The notes under the pieces were generated by a model that worked only from the letters and a program-made list of their open reading frames with translations, did no database searches and was not told where the DNA came from. DNA of 64,000 nt from NCBI GenBank assembly GCA_028753945.1, contig JAPNXP010000016.1:2760001-2824000 (forward strand), read 5' to 3'. The first letter of the stretch is position 1. Every line of letters begins with the position of its first letter. A program made the position numbers and the translations under genes. The stretch comes from Hexactinellida sp. DTS-2022 (lineage: Eukaryota; Porifera; Hexactinellida). Positions 1 to 11,942 of the stretch are shown piece by piece.

Positions 1-3000
1 GTTTCAATATGTTATTGGTGTATAAAATGAATTCCGAATCCTGTCGAAGGTCCACTGTAGTATAATGTGCCACATATTGTACGCAAAATGCGTACAATAT
101 TATACTAACAAGGTTCTTGCTTAGTAGAATGTGCTATAAATTGAAAGGAAAATTGTTTCAATATGTTATTGGTGGATAAAATGAATTCCGAATCCTGTCG
201 AAGGTCCACTGTAGATTAATGTGCTACATATTGTACGCAAAAAGCGTACAATATTATATTAACAAGGTTCTTGCTTAGTAGAATGTGCAATAAATGGAAA
301 GGAAAATTGTTTCAATATGTTATTGGTGGATAAAATGAATTCCGAATCCTGTCGAAGGTCCACTGTAGTATAATGTGCCACATATTGTACGCAAAATGCG
401 TACAATATTATACTAACAAGGTTCTTGCTTAGTAGAATGTGCTATAAATTGAAAGGAAAATTGTTTCAATATGTTATTGGTGGATAAAATGAATTCCGAA
501 TCCTGTCGAAGGTCCACTGTAGTATAATGTGCCACATATTGTACGCAAAATGCGTACAATATTATACTAACAAGGTTCTTGCTTAGTAGAATGTGCTATA
601 AATTGAAAGGAAAATTGTTTCAATATGTTATTGGTGGATAAAATGAATTCCGAATCCTGTCGAAGGTTCACTGTAGTATAATGTGCTATATAGTGTACGC
701 AAAAAGCGTACAATATTATATTAACAAGGTTCTTGCTTAGTAGAATGTGCAATAAATGGAAAGGAAAATTGTTTCAATATGTTATTGGTGGATAAAATGA
801 ATTCCGAATCCTGTCGAAAGTCCACTGTAGTATAATGTGCCACATATTGTACGCAAAATGCGTACAATATTATACTAACAAGGTTCTTGCTTAGTAGAAT
901 GTGCTATAAATTGAAAGGAAAATTGTTTCAATATGTTATTGGTGGATAAAATGAATTCCGAATCCTGTCGAAGGTCCACTGTAGTATAATGTGCCACATA
1001 TTGTACGCAAAATGCGTACAATATTATACTAACAAGGTTCTTGCTTAGTAGAATGTGCTATAAATTGAAAGGAAAATTGTTTCAATATGTTATTGGTGTA
1101 TAAAATGAATTCCGAATCCTGTCGAAGGTCCACTGTAGTATAATGTGCTATATAGTGTACGCAAAAAGCGTACAATATTATATTAACAAGGTTCTTGCTT
1201 AGTAGAATGTGCAATAAATGGAAAGGAAAATTGTTTCAATATGTTATTGGTGGATAAAATGAATTCCGAATCCTGTCGAAAGTCCACTGTTGTATAATGT
1301 GCCACATATTGTACGCAAAAAGCGTACAATATTATATTAACAAGGTTCTTGCTTAGTAGAATGTGCAATAAATGGAAAGGAAAATTGTTTCAATATGTTA
1401 TTGGTGGATAAAATGAATTCCGAATCCTGTCGAAGGTTCACTGTAGTATAATGTGCTATATAGTGTACGCAAAAAGCGTACAATATTATATTAACAAGGT
1501 TCTTGCTTAGTAGAATGGGCAATAAATGGAAAGGAAAATTGTTTCAATATGTTATTGGTGGATAAAATGAATTCCGAATCCTGTCGAAGGTCCACTGTAG
1601 TATAATGTGCTATATCTTGTACGCAAAATGCGTACAATATTATACTAACAAGGTTTTTGCTTAGTAGAATGTGCTTTAAATGGAAAGGAAAATTGTTTCA
1701 ATATGTTATTGGTGGATAAAATGAATTCCGAATCCTGTCGAAGGTCCACTGTAGTATAATGTGCTATATCTTGTACGCAAAATGCGTACAATATTATACT
1801 AACAAGGTTTTTGCTTAGTAGAATGTGCTATAAATAGAAAGGAAAATGGTTTCAATATGTTATTGGTGGGTAAAATGAATTCCGAATCCTGTCGAAGGTC
1901 CACTGTAGATTAATGTGCTACATATTGTACGCAAAATGCGTACAATATTATACTAACAAGGTTCTTGCTTAGTAGAATGTGCTATAAATAGAAAGGAAAA
2001 TGGTTTCAATATGTTATTGGTGGGTAAAATGAATTCCGAATCCTGTCGAAGGTTCACTGTAGTATAATGTGCTATATATTGTACGCAAAATGCGTACAAT
2101 ATTATACTAACAAGGTTCTTGCTTAGTAGAATGTGCTATAAATAGAAAGGAAAATGGTTTCAATATGTTATTGGTGGGTAAAATGAATTCCGAATCCTGT
2201 CGAAGGTTCACTGTAGTATAATGTGCTATATATTGTACGCAAAATGCGTACAATATTATACTAACAAGGTTTTTGCTTAGTAGAATGTGCTTTAAATGGA
2301 AAGGAAAATTGTTTCAATATGTTATTGGTGTATAAAATGAATTCCGAATCCTGTCGAAGGTTCACTGTAGATTAATGTGCTATATAGTGTACGCAAAATG
2401 CGTACAATATTATACTAACAAGGTTCTTGCTTAGTAGAATGTGCAATAAATGGAAAGGAAAATGGTTTTAATATGTTATTGGTGGGTAAAATGAATTCCG
2501 AATCCTGTCGAAGGTCCACTGTAGTATAATGTGCCACATATTGTACGCAAAAAGCGTACAATATTATATTAACAAGGTTCTTGCTTAGTAGAATGTGCAA
2601 TAAATGGAAAGGAAAATTGTTTCAATATGTTATTGGTGGATAAAATGAATTCCGAATCCTGTCGAAGGTCCACTGTAGATTAATGTGCTACATATTGTAC
2701 GCAAAAAGCGTACAATATTATATTAACAAGGTTCTTGCTTAGTAGAATGTGCAATAAATGGAAAGGAAAATTGTTTCAATATGTTATTGGTGGATAAAAT
2801 GAATTCCGAATCCTGTCGAAGGTCCACTGTAGTATAATGTGCCACATATTGTACGCAAAATGCGTACAATATTATACTAACAAGGTTCTTGCTTAGTAGA
2901 ATGTGCTATAAATTGAAAGGAAAATTGTTTCAATATGTTATTGGTGGATAAAATGAATTCCGAATCCTGTCGAAGGTTCACTGTAGTATAATGTGCTATA

Positions 3001-5640
3001 TAGTGTACGCAAAAAGCGTACAATATTATATTAACAAGGTTCTTGCTTAGTAGAATGTGCAATAAATGGAAAGGAAAATTGTTTCAATATGTTATTGGTG
3101 GATAAAATGAATTCCGAATCCTGTCGAAAGTCCACTGTAGTATAATGTGCCACATATTGTACGCAAAAAGCGTACAATATTATATTAACAAGGTTCTTGC
3201 TTAGTAGAATGTGCAATAAATGGAAAGGAAAATTGTTTCAATATGTTATTGGTGGATAAAATGAATTCCGAATCCTGTCGAAGGTTCACTGTAGTATAAT
3301 GTGCTATATAGTGTACGCAAAAAGCGTACAATATTATATTAACAAGGTTCTTGCTTAGTAGAATGTGCAATAAATGGAAAGGAAAATTGTTTCAATATGT
3401 TATTGGTGGATAAAATGAATTCCGAATCCTGTCGAAAGTCCACTGTAGTATAATGTGCCACATATTGTACGCAAAAAGCGTACAATATTATATTAACAAG
3501 GTTCTTGCTTAGTAGAATGTGCAATAAATGGAAAGGAAAATTGTTTCAATATGTTATTGGTGGATAAAATGAATTCCGAATCCTGTCGAAGGTTCACTGT
3601 AGTATAATGTGCTATATAGTGTACGCAAAAAGCGTACAATATTATACTAACAAGGTTCTTGCTTAGTAGAATGGGCAATAAATGGAAAGGAAAATTGTTT
3701 CAATATGTTATTGGTGGATAAAATGAATTCCGCATCCTGTCGAAGGTCCACTGTAGTATAATGTGCTATATATTGTACGCAAAATGCGTACAATATTATA
3801 CTAACAAGGTTCTTGCTTAGTAGAATGTGCTATAAATGGAAAGGAAAATTGTTTCAATATGTTATTGGTGGATAAAATGAATTCCGAATCCTGTCGAAGG
3901 TCCACTGTAGTATAATGTGCTATATATTGTACGCAAAATGCGTACAATATTATACTAACAAGGTTCTTGCTTAGTAGAATGTGCTATAAATGGAAAGGAA
4001 AATTGTTTCAATATGTTATTGGTGGATAAAATGAATTCCGAATCCTGTCGAAGGTCCACTGTAGATTAATGTGCTACATATTGTACGCAAAATGCGTACA
4101 ATATTATATTAACAAGGTTCTTGCTTAGTAGAATGTGCTATAAATGGAAAGGAAAATTGTTTCAATATGTTATTGGTGGATAAAATGAATTCCGAATCCT
4201 GTCGAAGGTTCACTGTAGTATAATGTGCTATATAGTGTACGCAAAAAGCGTACAATATTATATTAACAAGGTTCTTGCTTAGTAGAATGTGCAATAAATG
4301 GAAACGAAAATTGTTTCAATATGTTATTGGTGGATAAAATGAATTCCGAATCCTGTCGAAGGTCCACTGTAGTATAATGTGCTATATATTGTACGCAAAA
4401 TGCGTACAATATTATACTAACAAGGTTCTTGCTTAGTAGAATGTGCTATAAATGGAAAGGAAAATTGTTTCAATATGTTATTGGTGGATAAAATGAATTC
4501 CGAATCCTGTCGAAGGTCCACTGTAGATTAATGTGCTACATATTGTACGCAAAATGCGTACAATATTATATTAACAAGGTTCTTGCTTAGTAGAATGTGC
4601 TATAAATGGAAAGGAAAATTGTTTCAATATGTTATTGGTGTATAAAATGAATTCCGAATCCTGTCGAAGGTCCACTGTAGATTAATGTGCTACATATTGT
4701 ACGCAAAATGCGTACAATATTATACTAACAAGGTTCTTGCTTAGTAGAATGTGCTATAAATAGAAAGAAAAATGGTTTCAATATGTTATTGGTGGGTAAA
4801 ATGAATTCCGAATCCTGTCGAAGGTCCACTGTAGTATAATGTGCTACATATTGTACGCAAAATGCGTACAATATTATACTAACAAGGTTCTTGCTTAGTG
4901 GAATGTGCTCTAAATAGAAAGGAAAATTGTTTCAATATGTTATTGGTGGATAAAATGAATTCCGAATCCTGTCGAAGGTCCACTGTAGTATAATGTGCTA
5001 TATATTGTACGCAAAATGCGTACAATATTTTACTAACAAGGTTTTTGCTTAGTAGAATGTGCTTTAAATGGAAAGGAAAATTGTTTCGATATGTTATTGG
5101 TGTATAAAATGAATTCCGAATCCTGTCGAATGTCCACTGTAGTATAATGTGCTACATATTGTACGCAAAATGCGTACAATATTATACTAACACAAGGTAC
5201 TTGTTTAGTAGAATGTGCTATAAATGGAATGGAAAATTGTTTCAATATGTTATTGGTGGATAAAATGAATTCCGAATCCTGTCGAAGGTCCACTGTAGTA
5301 TAATGTGCTACATATTGTACGCAAAATGCGTACAATATTATACTAACAAGGTTCTTGCTTAGTAGAATGTGCTATAAATTGAAAGGAAAATTGTTTCAAT
5401 ATGTTATTGGTGGATAAAATGAATTCCGAATCCTTTCGAAGGTCCACTGTAGATTAATGTGCTACATATTGTACGCAAAATGCGTACAATATTATACTAA
5501 CAAGGTTCTTGCTTAGTAGAATGTGCTATAAATGGAATGGAAAATTGTTTCAATATGTTATTGGTGGATAAAATGAATTCCGAATCCTGTTGAAGATCCA
5601 CTGTAGTATAATGTGCTATATATTGTAAGCAAAATGCCTC
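1..5640. repeat. 154-bp satellite array (about 36 copies)
   Basis: Head-to-tail repeat with a 154-bp period filling the left end of the window and continuing off it. Each unit has a GAATTC site, a CACTGTAG block and a perfect hairpin in many copies (TTGTACGCA, loop AAA, TGCGTACAA); other copies have the shorter stem TGTACGC, loop AAAAA, GCGTACA. Neighbouring copies differ by a few per cent. Between about 2.88 and 3.68 kb two variants alternate, giving a 308-bp dimer. The array decays after about 5.0 kb, with indels, and stops at about 5640 next to a 30-bp fragment of a dispersed CAGT element. It lies just before an acceptor site, so it probably occupies an intron of the RB1CC1-like gene. Short reading frames within the units recur only because the units are copies. 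Confidence 0.97.
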
Positions 5641-5644
5641 TATT

Positions 5645-5682
5645 TTATATACCCGTGTTCCTACTAACGAGATTCTACTGTA
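5645..5682. repeat. Terminal fragment of CAGT-type element (family P1)
   Basis: The stretch around CTACTAACGAGATTCTACTG matches the right terminus of the dispersed P1 elements seen at 10.2, 35.8 and 58.7 kb. It abuts the last satellite unit, at the place where satellite similarity ends. Confidence 0.7.
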
Positions 5683-5687
5683 TTTAG

Positions 5688-6382
5688 GCGACAAGTTAAA
5701 GTCTCAAATTAAGAAATTAGAAGCGAGGGCCACCTCAGCTGAAGAGCTATTATCACAGAAATCCGATTTAATTCGCGATCAGGAGCAAATCGAGGTTTTC
5801 TATTCTTGCATGAAACTACTGCAAACCGTGTGTCCAAATGCAGTGCCTCAACTTAATGCAGCGAACTTGGATCTGGAATTCAGTGGTTTGTCATTGAAAG
5901 ACCAAATTTCTCCGGTGCAGAAATTGCAGGAAAGTTTAAGAGATTTGTCACATTTGGATTTAAACAAACTGAAAGAAGAACTTGAGAAAAAATTTGAAAA
6001 TAGAGCTGTGGCAAACTCAAACGCGTTAATTTCAGTTTCGAATTTCAAAAAAGGTGATTACGCATTGTTTTTGCCAACCAAACACCAACCTGGTTACCAT
6101 TCTATGCCTCAGGCATTCACAACACTCCAAGACACAATCTACTTAGACCGGTCTTGCTATAAGTCATTCGGTCTCAGCGAAAACGAGCCCTTAAAAACAT
6201 GGTTAATCGGTCGTTGTACTTCAAGTTTGTTTTTAGAAGCAGTTGGTACAAATTGTTTTTATCCAGCTGGTAAAGTTAAGCAGAGTTTCTACTTAGTTAC
6301 GGCAGAGGGCACTGAGTATGTATCGACTGAACCTAGAAGGAGAACTTCAAGTAGAAACATAGTTACACCTGTGAAGAATTAG
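5688..6382 (+). CDS. RB1CC1/ATG11-like protein, C-terminal exon (partial gene)
   Basis: Terminal exon of a gene that begins left of the window. The acceptor TATTTAG at 5681-5687 opens directly into an open frame, so the first in-frame ATG (5810) is not the true start. The encoded 230 or so residues begin with a charged helical, coiled-coil-like segment rich in K, E and L. They end in a domain starting FKKGDYALF and continuing through TIYLDRSCY, TWLIGR and SFYLVTAEGTEY. The order matches the claw domain at the C terminus of RB1CC1/FIP200 and Atg11 (FxxGDxxL, YFL, WxLG, FYxVxA). In the family this domain binds autophagy receptors such as p62 and lies in the ULK1/Atg1 initiation scaffold. The assignment rests on motif order, not a search. 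The tail after the domain is basic (RRRTSSR). Its 3' end is convergent with the countin-like gene. Confidence 0.62.
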
Positions 6383-6642
6383 AATGTTTTTATTTACAAC
6401 AACTTTTATATTTATTTATTTAATTTCTATTCAAAGTATCTGCTTTTATAACACAACATTTATACAAGTATTTTAGTTCAACTTTTTGCACTTTATATGT
6501 TACTATATATTACAGACAATTCTAATATAATATTCAAACTTATAGGCATTACTAAATAGTAAATACTAATATTGAATCTAAACTTTTTACACTTTATACG
6601 TACTATATATTACAGGCAATATACTAAATACAAATATTTAAT

Positions 6643-9600
6643 TTAAACTTGTATTTCGGCTTTCTTGATCTCAAAAGTCAGAGATTTCATTCCCAAAGCT
6701 TTTTCTTTCGGAAATGAGTCACAAATAGTGTCACAAACCTCTAAAATACAAACAAATATAATATAATTTGCAATAGTATTTGCTAATAGTATATAAGGCA
6801 TATGAAAGTACTATGGATACTCTATATATGGCTATCTGTATAACTGAGGTGCCTGCATTTGCCCGAATTTTGATGTTGTCATTTGTCCGAAATGTGGGAC
6901 TTTCACTTGTCCGAATCGTTTTTCAGTATATACTGTCACTTGTCCGATATGTAGGGTAAACTTGGATAATATGTACTTATTTTCCATTCCCAAGGGGGTA
7001 CGTTATATCCGAATTCTACTGTATATAAATACACTACGTATATAACTTACGGAGATCACAAATGTATTTCCCGACTTTCCAGTTATTCCCTGTCGCAATT
7101 GACCACTCAGCTTTCCAGCCTCCTACGTCTAGCGGAGACCAATAGTGGCTATCTATAATGTGACGTCATATAACATATACTCTATATAATGTGACGTCAT
7201 ATAACACACATAACTTGTTATCATCCCCGTCCGTCCCAATTTACCCTTCGTCCAGTTATATTTAATGAATTTACTTATACAGCGATCATCGGCGTTTGTT
7301 TTAAATACCTGGCTAGTTTCTACCGATGGTGTGTTTTTATAAACATAAAAAAACAATCGGTAGAAAGTAGCCAGGTTTTTAGAACAAACGCCGATGATCA
7401 GTGATACCGATGATCGCTGTATAAGTAAACTCTTTTATTATTAACAAATAAAATGAGAAAAAAAATCTGGATGATAAACAATTAATTTATTTTACCTGGC
7501 CTAATCTCAAAGGGATATACAATCGAACATGAACTTTTCTAACTACCGTCAATAAAAATGACATTGAAAAATGTAAAATGACAAAATGTAAACACATTAG
7601 TTGATCACTGGAGTGTATTTCCATTGATTTTGTCAACTCTGGTATGTATACTGTCGGTGAGAACCATTAGAACCGACCTAAATATTATTTTCTGGATTTT
7701 TCAAAATATTTCAGGGTAAACTTGGTCCACGAAAATAATAATATTATTAACAGTATACTGTGTTTGTTTGTTTGTTTGTTTGTTTGCTTTTGTTTCTTAA
7801 TAACTTACCTAGCTTTGTTTTATTCTTAGGACACTCAAATATGAAGTCCGCTAATCCGCATTCCTTGTCAACTTTTATAATAGCTTCTATGTTAATATCC
7901 TGTCCTATAAAATAGATAGGAATTTGCAAGGTTTTAATTAGGATACTATTTTAATAAGAGCTTCCTTAAATGTAGACGTTCTATAAAACCCCATACAAAA
8001 TTATCTAAAAATATAATTTATAGACCGTCTATAAATTTAGTAGACCAAAGCCCCTGCCGTCTATGGGTAACAGTATTTTGTCAAAAAACCTGGTCTAGAA
8101 ATAGACGGTCTACATATAAGTTATTAAAGGTTTACCGTATTTACTCGAATATTATATTAGCCCCTAAGGGGTTCAAAATTATAATGGCGATAAAATGCTA
8201 ATTATACTTACATCTAAGTAGGTAACTAGGAAAATTCGGGAATAAATTATCATACAACACACATAAGCACTTGAGTTGGTTAACAGATTAATAGTATTTA
8301 ATGTATTTCCTCAAATAGCAAATATGTAGTAGCTCAACTCAAATAATAATCCCCTTATAAGGGCGGTTAAACAACGATTTACGGAACTCAAAATTAATAA
8401 TCGCCTAGGCTACTATTAGAGTAAATACGGTATTTATAGTATACTATCGATAAACACTTGTTTGATATAAAAACCGGCTTCGAAAATATGAATTTTGAGT
8501 GACCTTGCAGTGAATGAAACTTCACTAGAAAAGGTATTGACTATTCCTTTATTTAATCTGTATCTGAAATAAATTAGTAAAATGTCCGCAATAAAAAAAA
8601 CCATGACACGTTCCAAAAGCACCCCGGTCAACTTCAAAACGCAAATAGAAGAAGATTCAAAACAAAAACAAACACAATTCAGATCTATAAGTAGAAAACG
8701 TCCTTACTCCGCTTACACCAAATTACACGACACAGTTAATAGCATAGACACGCCTGCATCAAATCGAGAGCTTTGGTGGCGAGCGCAACTCAAAGAAACC
8801 CCCGTTTCAACTCGGTACCATATAAAGGATTTCGTACAGGATATAGCTAATAGAAATGATACGTACCATTTCCGTGACGTAGGCAGGGAGAAGAACATTC
8901 CATCAGCCCAAACTCATGGGGGCTTGTTGCTACCCGGGGCTTACCACAAAAGCCGTTATCCGGATGATTACCTTTCTTCCAACCGTTTTTCGTATAATTT
9001 CCGAAGCGTTGAGCGCGATAAGCTTCCTAAACTAGGCCATGGCCATGCGGATAAGGAAGTTGATGTTCCTCCGAACCAATATGACGTAGTTAGCTATACA
9101 CCATCAGTTGGTAATAAAGATCCGGTATTTAAATCCATCATACAACGTGAGCCATTCAGGGGGAAAATAGGGCCAGGACCTGGTCAGTACCATAATCTAG
9201 TTAAGGGAGAACCAGGTAGTTCTAGTTATATGTTCAAGAGCAAAGTCCCGAGGTTGATACCGTCTACAACAAAAGTCCCTGGTCCTGGTAGTTATAACCC
9301 GAAAGACGTTGTTTGATTGTTTTGGTAATTCTTTGTACTCTAATTATGCTATTGTTTGATTGTACTGTGTACTCGTATACTTATTATAAAATGTTTATTA
9401 CTGAATACAATTAAACGATTTTCCATCTTCATACAAATGTTATGTACATATAAACAACACTTGATAATTCATATTAATGATAAGAATAACTACATTTTAA
9501 TTACTGTAGACCGCTTATTAAAACCACCGCTTAATTGGGTCAATATTTAACAGGATTTACAGAAAGGAATTACAGTTTGGATTTTCGGTTAATTGGGTCA

Positions 9601-11213
9601 ATATTTAACAGGATTTACAGAACAGAATTTGGATTTTCATTTTTCAGTTAATTGGGTCAAACTACCCTCGAACTCACCTAGAATTATTGGAGAATTAACT
9701 GAAGCTGAAATAACTGAACCCTCTCCGTTTCCACTCGGGCACTGTTTCGTTTTCTCGCAGAATAGTCCATAGTTCAATTCGGTGCTACAAATTGTTATAA
9801 TTAATAATAAAAACAAGATACGTACAGTACACCCTCGCTAATCCGAACTCAAAAATTTTCTGTCCAAATAATAATGTACATTGTTAATACAGTGGAGTTC
9901 GCGTAATAACAAGACGAATTTTGCAACAAATTTGTTTGTTATTAGAAGAACCTAAATAATTATCATTTGTGCTCGCTTATGGATGAAATTGCTAATAGAG
10001 CAATTGCTATTAGGCAAACATCACTAAATACCAAATATTAAATAAATAAGCAAATTAAGGTGGACATCTATTAAATAACTGTTACTATAGTAGTAGAATC
10101 TTGTTTGTACGAACACGAAATTCCGGTTAGTACGAACACTATTTCAGTCCCCTTCAATGCCTTTCAATTAAGGCGAACACATTTAGACGGTCCCCTGGTG
10201 TTCCTACTAACGAGGTTCTACTGTACACGAAAAACAACAAACTTACTTGTTGACATATTTATAGAATTCTTCAATCCCAATAACACCACACAATACTAAA
10301 CACACATCATCTACTACTTTACTATTATTCGCTAATTTCTTAATTTCCTTGCATAGCACTTCACATGTAGCAGCCGGACCCACACCTATAAACAAACTTT
10401 ATAATAAATGGCAGTTCGTATTTTATCCCGGCCCCTCTAACTTGGGTGGCTACTCATTAATAGAATACAGTAATACCGGGTATAAGAACATCGGTTATAA
10501 GAATATTCTACTGGAAAACGGTTGCCATATACTCCTATACACTTTATGCCGGTTATAAGAACATTATATGCAGTTTCTGACGATCTTCTTATAACCGGCA
10601 TCCACTGTATTAAATTCACACAGCATTAAGCGCTCCTTATATTTGAAAAAAAATTGGGTTAAGAGGATTTTCAAAGAGCATCCTTTCTAGACGGTCTATA
10701 AAGCCCATACAAATAAGCCAAAAATTTGTAGACCGTCTATAAATTCTGTAGACCAGAAGCCCTGCCGTCTATGGGTAATACTAATGTATATGTAAGAAAA
10801 CCTGGTCTAGAAATAGACGGTCTACATATAAGTTATTTCTTTTTCAAACATCATTGAATATTAATACATAATTTTAAGACAACAATATTTTAGTAATTTA
10901 GGGTAGATAAAAATATGAGGTGTACGAAATATTGGGTGCGAAATGATACTCTCGCCTACCCAGGATCTATTTCAACATAAATGAATGATTATTTATACAA
11001 GGGGACAATATTAACCTCAAAGGATCAATCTGTATGATAACTATTAACTTTATTTAATCCAATGTACTTACCAATAGCTACTTCTTTAATGATATCTGCA
11101 ATTGGTTTCGTGTCGTTCAAACATTTCATACATTTGTCCTCAATTGTGGCCCCATTCTTCCCATAAACAACAGAACAACAAACTATAATTATTATTAGGG
11201 AAACAACCTTCAT
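6643..11213 (-). CDS. Countin-like secreted protein 1, saposin-B domain (six exons)
   Basis: I read six exons: 11213-11072, 10385-10247, 9784-9678, 7904-7809, 7128-7051 and 6740-6643, all with GT-AG sites and intron phases 1,2,1,1,1, giving 219 residues. Exon 1 starts with a signal peptide (MKVVSLIIIIVCCSVVYG) and CMKC. Exon 2 supplies TCEVLCKEI and DDVCLVLCGVIG, completing the six-cysteine saposin-B pattern. Exon 3 (LFCEKTKQCPSGNG) matches the DxxPxxYCxxLxxCP segment that follows the saposin domain in countin-type proteins, first known as Dictyostelium cell-counting factor subunits. Every exon aligns with one in the paralogue at 33.7-37.5 kb, including phase. This copy is shorter in exons 5 and 6 and more diverged. 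A secreted lipid- or membrane-interacting role is the family expectation; the ligand is unknown. An STPG4-like gene lies inside intron 3 on the other strand. Confidence 0.72.
7262..7432. repeat. Long inverted repeat (MITE-like)
   Basis: The left arm, roughly ACTTATACAGCGATCATCGG through ACCTGGCTAGTTTCTACCGAT, is repeated in reverse complement at 7346-7432 with a short A/T-rich centre. It lies in an intron of the countin-like gene. No target duplication was identified. Confidence 0.8.
7970..8126. repeat. Short inverted-repeat element, family P11
   Basis: Ends TGTAGACGNTCTATAA and AGACGGTCTACATATAAG, with an internal CTGCCGTCTATGGGTAA block. The same element recurs at 10683-10829, 16956-17103 (interrupted) and 26103-26268. 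Confidence 0.8.
8134..8433. repeat. Inverted-repeat element, family P10 (TACCGTATTTACTCGAATA ends)
   Basis: Begins TACCGTATTTACTCGAATA and ends with its reverse complement GAGTAAATACGGTA. A second copy is at 20814-21064, and degenerate ends occur near 18225 and 37612-37863. It sits just upstream of the STPG4-like gene. Confidence 0.8.
8582..9316 (+). CDS. STPG4: STPG4-like SHIPPO-repeat protein
   Basis: A single open exon of 244 residues, close to the roughly 248 of human STPG4. The N-terminal half has ELWWRAQLKETPVSTRYHI followed by TYHFRDVGREK, which parallels the WWR...TP...YH...Y.F...GRKK block of STPG4. The C-terminal half carries SHIPPO (STPG) motifs GPGPGQYHN and VPGPGSYNP, with the spacing FKSKVPRLIPSTTK between them as in STPG4. 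SHIPPO proteins are generally linked to microtubules and sperm or ciliary structures, and STPG4 is testis-biased in mammals; function here is inferred. The gene is intronless and nested antisense within intron 3 of the countin-like gene, which could reflect retroposition. The start is the first ATG after an AT-rich leader. Confidence 0.85.
   Translation: MSAIKKTMTRSKSTPVNFKTQIEEDSKQKQTQFRSISRKRPYSAYTKLHDTVNSIDTPASNRELWWRAQLKETPVSTRYHIKDFVQDIANRNDTYHFRDVGREKNIPSAQTHGGLLLPGAYHKSRYPDDYLSSNRFSYNFRSVERDKLPKLGHGHADKEVDVPPNQYDVVSYTPSVGNKDPVFKSIIQREPFRGKIGPGPGQYHNLVKGEPGSSSYMFKSKVPRLIPSTTKVPGPGSYNPKDVV
9317..9677. other. Intronic spacer with decayed P2 pieces
   Basis: AT-rich sequence between STPG4 and exon 3 of the countin-like gene. 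It holds two adjacent copies of TTAATTGGGTCAATATTTAACAGGA-type sequence, the internal part of the P2 element, followed by a third partial copy. No coding signal is seen. Confidence 0.5.
9892..10223. repeat. Adjacent P4 and P1 elements in an intron
   Basis: A CAGTGGAGTTCGCGTAATAA end (family P4, like 16.79, 12.37 and 34.11 kb) is followed at about 10090 by a P1 element. The P1 element begins TAGTAGAATCTTGTTTGTAC and ends TACTAACGAGGTTCTACTG at 10223. The block lies between exons 2 and 3 of the countin-like gene. Confidence 0.7.
10468..10607. repeat. CAGT-type element, family P3
   Basis: Ends CAGTAATACCGGGTATAAG and ATAACCGGCATCCACTG, flanked by TA. It shares an internal GGAAAACGGTTGCCATATA block with copies at 35304-35483 and 40565-40721. 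Confidence 0.85.
10683..10829. repeat. P11 element
   Basis: TAGACGGTCTATAAAGCCC at one end, AGACGGTCTACATATAAG at the other, and CCTGCCGTCTATGGGTAA inside, as in the copies at 7.97 and 26.10 kb. Confidence 0.8.
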
Positions 11214-11624
11214 CTTACTGCTCCAAACCTAAATGACTTTATAGGCATATATAAAAATGTTGTATTTAATTGATATTTAATTGGCAGTAGGCAGATATCA
11301 ATTTCGTCACATGATCTATTAGTTAGGACACATATTTAATTACTGTATTGTGTAACCACCTACACAATTGCAGGCAATTAATTTACATAATCTCTAGGTA
11401 TTACGGTAACAACCAATGAGGTAGATTGGCATTCTCAAATTACCTAGTAAAAGATAGAATCTGTAGAGTTAAATAGTATTTCAAACAAACTAAATCTGGA
11501 CAAAAAAATGGCCACTAATCAGCCTACAAACGCAGCAACCAATCAAATGGCAGAGTCATATTATGTCGACACGTTAATCCATAAATTTTCAGCAAAAAAT
11601 TGTTTCTAAACTCGAAACTTGGGC
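11214..11624. other. Intergenic spacer
   Basis: AT-rich upstream region of the countin-like gene. A TATAAA-like site lies near 11237-11242. From about 11330 it holds a dispersed repeat (CACCTACACAATTGCAGG and GTAACAACCAATGAGGTAGA) that recurs at 13.05, 21.85, 26.55 and 32.55 kb. Confidence 0.5.
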
Positions 11625-11942
11625 TTACAATCCCGAGATTTGTTTTTTAATCCACTCGGTATCGCAGGTACAGTTAAATAGGATGTCGCTTATACCTAGA
11701 TAAGTGAGCTTATTTAGTTGCTGGATGATTTCAAGCGAAATATTGACCGGATCGATCTTGTCTATAGACAGATCTATCAGATTCTTCGATACGGTTATTG
11801 CGTCTAGTGGCATGGATGGATTAACGTCGGTATCAAAAGTTTGAAGGCTGTCTAGGCCGAGAAATGCATTCGGATGCACGGAACTTATCTTATTATTGTA
11901 TAATGACAAGAAATCTAGCTTTCTAAACCTTAAAATGTGCAA
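11625..11942 (-). pseudogene. LRR-EGF receptor relic (LRR and LRRCT fragment)
   Basis: About 105 residues corresponding to the last LRRs and the LRR C-terminal cap of the LRR-EGF family: SSVHPNAFLGLDSLQTF, PSMPLDAITVSKNL and FNCTCDTEWI. Nothing encoding a signal peptide, EGF repeats or membrane segment lies next to it; downstream is unrelated repeat DNA. It is therefore a truncated copy, not a gene. Confidence 0.8.

Noticed and set aside
1-5640. CRISPR array or bacterial-type repeat
   Set aside because: The whole 154-bp unit is repeated with no unique spacers, and the surroundings are a eukaryotic intron.
567-5694. Repeated open frames of about 61 residues on the minus strand in the 154-bp array
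   Set aside because: They recur only because the units are copies. 154 is not a multiple of three, so each frame ends in the next unit, and there is no start context or codon bias.
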